Positions 61,687-64,000 of a stretch of 64,000 nucleotides of DNA are shown here, one piece after another; the stretch's first letter is position 1; each line of letters opens with the position of its first letter. This stretch comes from Lachnospiraceae bacterium AC2031 (GTDB lineage Bacteria; Bacillota; Clostridia; Lachnospirales; Lachnospiraceae), in NCBI GenBank assembly GCA_000687975.1, contig JIAB01000001.1, positions 2,766,001 to 2,830,000 on the forward strand. Direction: 5' to 3'. The translations under genes were made by a program, and so were the position numbers. The notes below the pieces were generated by a model, which worked only from the letters and a program-made list of their open reading frames with translations, made no database searches and was not told the origin of the DNA.

Positions 61687-63489
61687 ATGGAACAAAAAAA
61701 GAAAAGTAACCTGGTGGTGTTTTTTGAGACACTGGTTGTGGGACTGCTGATATTTGTTTTGATATTTACTAATAGTCTCAGCTTCCTGGACTTGGTTGCT
61801 CGTGATAAGCTGTATCAGATACCTCGAGGTATCGACAGCAAGATCAAAATCATCGGAATAGATGAGAAGACTATGTCAGAACTGGGACCAATTCAAACCT
61901 GGTCCCGTTCTAACTATGCCGAATTATTAAATAAGTTGAATGAAAATGAAGATTCGAAGCCTATGGTAGTAGGCTTCGATATTCAATTTTCTGGGAATGT
62001 TGATGACGCTGATGCAGAGTTTGTTGAGGCGGCTAAGAAGAGCGGAAATGTGGTCATCGTAAATCATCTTATTTACGGAAAGAGACTGGAACCAAATGAG
62101 CAGGGACTGCTGGTGACTCCTGTTACTGATGTTGAAGAGCCTTATGATGAGCTGAGAGAAGTTTGCTCTATCGGATTCAGTAATGTGTCCCAGGATTCAG
62201 ATGGAACAGTACGAAGGATCATTCCTGTTGAGAAGTTTAACGGAACTGATCAGAAGATGTTCTCCAGTATCCTGTATGAAAAGTATTGTGAGTATTCAGG
62301 TACGACTCCTAACACGGTTCCTACTGATAAGTATGGCCGTTCTAATATCAACTATTCTGGTCGCCCAGGTGATTATGAATATATCTCAATGATCGACGTG
62401 CTAAATGGCACGATAGACACCAGAGCATTTAAGGACAGTATAGTTCTGGTTGGTGCCTACGCTCCAGGAATGCAGGATAGCTTTAAGGCTCCTACAAGTG
62501 GAAGCCAGCAGATGTACGGAGTAGAGATCCATGCAAATATTCTTCAGTCCTATATTCAGGGACGATTCTCTGTAAATGGTGACAGATTGGTTTACATAAT
62601 TCTTGTTGTAATTATCGCCATGCTGCTCCATTTCCTTTTTAGAAAACTGAGACCATGGATGTCTCTGATCATTCTACTTGTTACTATTGGTGCTGAGGTA
62701 GGAATACTCATGGCTATCAATAACAGTGGCCGCACCTATAGTATCATATACCTTCCGGTTGTATTAGTTCTTTCATATGTATACTCACTTGCTATGAATT
62801 ATATTCAGGAGAAAGCAAGAAAGAAGAAAGTGCTGAATGCATTCAAGAAGTATGTTGCCCCTGAGATCATTGATGAGATTTCAAAGAGTGGAGATTTCCA
62901 GATCAAGCTTGGTGGGGAGAATCGTGATATTGCAGTTCTGTTCGTAGATATCCGAGGATTCACAACTATGTCTGAGGTACTTGAACCAGAACAGGTTGTA
63001 GAAATCCTGAATGAGTATCTGTCGCTTACAACAAAGTCCATCTTTGATAACTCAGGAACATTGGATAAGTTCGTTGGCGACGCAACGATGGCAGTCTTTA
63101 ATTCTCCATTTGATCTTCCTGACTATGAGTTCAAAGCAGTATGTGCTGCTATGGATATCGTAAATGGAGGTAAGGCTCTTGAGAAGACTCTCATGGAGAA
63201 GTACGGAAGAACAGTTGGTTTTGGTGTAGGTGTCAATGTTGGCCCTGCAGTCGTTGGAAATATCGGCTGTGAGTTCAGAATGGACTTTACAGCTATTGGT
63301 GATACAGTAAATACAGCAGCCCGTCTTGAGGCAAATGCCAAGAAGGGCCAGGTGCTTATAAGCGATGTTCTTTACGAGCGCGTAAAGGATAGAGTAGAAG
63401 TGAAGGATATTGGTGAGATACCACTTAAAGGAAAGAGTAAGGGTGTATTTGTATATGAGGTAACGGAGGTGCATAGAGATAATGCTTAA
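61687..63489 (+). CDS. CHASE2-domain adenylate/guanylate cyclase
   Basis: The 600-residue protein has an N-terminal membrane helix (LVVGLLIFVLIFTNSLSFL), an extracellular CHASE2 sensor (~35-290: IKIIGIDEKTMSELGP, VVGFDIQFS, FKDSIVLVGAYAPGMQDSF and YGVEIHANILQS), three further helices (~295-375) and a class III nucleotide cyclase (~405-590). In the last, FVDIRGFTTMSE and FVGDATMAVFNSP carry the two metal Asp, and IGDTVNTAARLEANAKKGQ the nucleotide part. So extracellular input may set cAMP or cGMP. Substrate specificity residues were not resolved. GGGGCGG before ATG 61687. It overlaps the next gene by eight bases. Confidence 0.92.
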   Translation: MEQKKKSNLVVFFETLVVGLLIFVLIFTNSLSFLDLVARDKLYQIPRGIDSKIKIIGIDEKTMSELGPIQTWSRSNYAELLNKLNENEDSKPMVVGFDIQFSGNVDDADAEFVEAAKKSGNVVIVNHLIYGKRLEPNEQGLLVTPVTDVEEPYDELREVCSIGFSNVSQDSDGTVRRIIPVEKFNGTDQKMFSSILYEKYCEYSGTTPNTVPTDKYGRSNINYSGRPGDYEYISMIDVLNGTIDTRAFKDSIVLVGAYAPGMQDSFKAPTSGSQQMYGVEIHANILQSYIQGRFSVNGDRLVYIILVVIIAMLLHFLFRKLRPWMSLIILLVTIGAEVGILMAINNSGRTYSIIYLPVVLVLSYVYSLAMNYIQEKARKKKVLNAFKKYVAPEIIDEISKSGDFQIKLGGENRDIAVLFVDIRGFTTMSEVLEPEQVVEILNEYLSLTTKSIFDNSGTLDKFVGDATMAVFNSPFDLPDYEFKAVCAAMDIVNGGKALEKTLMEKYGRTVGFGVGVNVGPAVVGNIGCEFRMDFTAIGDTVNTAARLEANAKKGQVLISDVLYERVKDRVEVKDIGEIPLKGKSKGVFVYEVTEVHRDNA

Positions 63490-64000
63490 ATTTTTTGGAC
63501 GTGGTGCAGGTTTCTCAGATGAACATAATGGAGCATATTTTACACAGGGGGATAAGCTGATACTTTTGGATTGTCCGCTGGTGACATTTAACAAGCTGAA
63601 GAAGTTCGATTTTAAATCAAATGAGATCATCATAGCGATTACTCATACCCACAGTGATCATGTGGGAGGCCTCGCTCTTACAATTCATTATGCCACATTT
63701 ATATGGAAGGTTCCTGTGACTGTAATCGCTCCTTCAGAAGAAGTGATGGCAGACCTGGCATATGTGCTTGAAAATCTTGATGGCTGCAACAAGGAAACAT
63801 ATCGTCTTATTACAGCTACCGAATATATATACGAATGTAGTTTACATAATTCAGATGAATCGGATGAAGTGTGCTGGCTGAAGGCAGTAATCCCTACGAC
63901 TCATGTAAAAGAGCTGGAAGGCAAATGCTTCGGATATAATCTAGTAATAGAAGAAAAAAATGTAATCTACACTGGAGATACCAGTACGCTGGAAACTTTT
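63482..64000 (+). CDS. Metallo-beta-lactamase-fold hydrolase (3' truncated by window)
   Basis: The frame is open to the window end (173 codons). ATG 63482 overlaps the cyclase stop (ATGCTTAA), with GGAGG upstream. The motif THTHSDHVGG (HxHxDH zinc site) is present near residue 55, with LILLDCPLV before and NVIYTGDTST after, as in MBL-fold hydrolases of the RNase Z/phosphodiesterase-like group. As the gene is coupled to a nucleotide cyclase, a cyclic-nucleotide phosphodiesterase role is conceivable but unproved. The rest is outside the window. Confidence 0.85.
   Translation, partial: MLKFFGRGAGFSDEHNGAYFTQGDKLILLDCPLVTFNKLKKFDFKSNEIIIAITHTHSDHVGGLALTIHYATFIWKVPVTVIAPSEEVMADLAYVLENLDGCNKETYRLITATEYIYECSLHNSDESDEVCWLKAVIPTTHVKELEGKCFGYNLVIEEKNVIYTGDTSTLETF

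Overview
The window looks like chromosomal DNA of an anaerobic clostridial bacterium, most likely a Lachnospiraceae member (Butyrivibrio-like, an inference). Support comes from AT-rich DNA, strong AGGAGG-type ribosome binding sites, a pyruvate:ferredoxin oxidoreductase, ferredoxin-type aldo/keto reductase, class II aldolase, a GH95 fucosidase-type glycosidase and many long surface or lipoproteins. No rRNA, tRNA, CRISPR array, prophage or transposase gene was seen. Almost all genes are on the plus strand; the exceptions are a MATE exporter, an AraC regulator and a cell-wall serine hydrolase.

Layout. 1-9.5 kb: end of a phytoene-dehydrogenase-like oxidoreductase, a TetR/GH95 pair, MATE exporter, AraC regulator, an unknown membrane protein, an acyl-CoA thioesterase, a Bax-inhibitor-1-type protein and fructose-bisphosphate aldolase. 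9.6-20 kb: a large tubulin-like GTPase, then its own promoter and a five-gene operon: two halves of an asymmetric heterodimeric ABC exporter, an internally duplicated methyltransferase, a membrane-anchored protein resembling a PP2C phosphatase without metal ligands, and a HemN-like radical SAM enzyme. 20-25 kb: a structured intergenic element, an FtsX/MacB-type ABC system with a stub in place of its adaptor, and an acyl-carrier-protein/BtrH-like pair. 25-36.4 kb: pyruvate:ferredoxin oxidoreductase, lipoprotein, aldo/keto reductase, LD-carboxypeptidase, a cyclic-di-GMP-type group (GGDEF, AraC, HD-GYP) and a 2-hydroxyacid dehydrogenase.

36.4-38.7 kb is a small accessory island bounded by copies of a GTGCA-GGGG...CCCC-TGCAC palindrome. 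In it a leader plus a 95-residue membrane protein gene is duplicated, each copy followed by unrecognised small genes. 38.7-48.3 kb: a serine hydrolase with cell-wall-binding repeats, then a MukF/MukE/MukB-like (Mks/Jet-type) condensin operon. No JetD nuclease is present; a spore-photolyase-like protein that has lost two of three radical-SAM cysteines lies 43 bp downstream instead. 48.3-56.9 kb: malic enzyme, an unusual cytoplasmic ParB-like/BMP fusion overlapping a metallophosphoesterase, citrate synthase, a zinc-ribbon/YARHG membrane protein, a lipoprotein amidase and an rRNA-type methyltransferase. 57-64 kb: a FecR-domain protein, a 1200-residue secreted surface protein, a CHASE2 adenylate/guanylate cyclase and the start of a metallo-beta-lactamase-fold hydrolase, forming a likely operon.

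The best candidates for something new are the condensin operon with its degenerate SplB-like partner, the exporter/methyltransferase/pseudo-phosphatase/radical SAM operon beside the tubulin-like gene, the ACP/BtrH pair, the duplicated palindrome-bounded cassettes, and the ParB-BMP fusion. All functions are read from sequence motifs only; no database search was possible.
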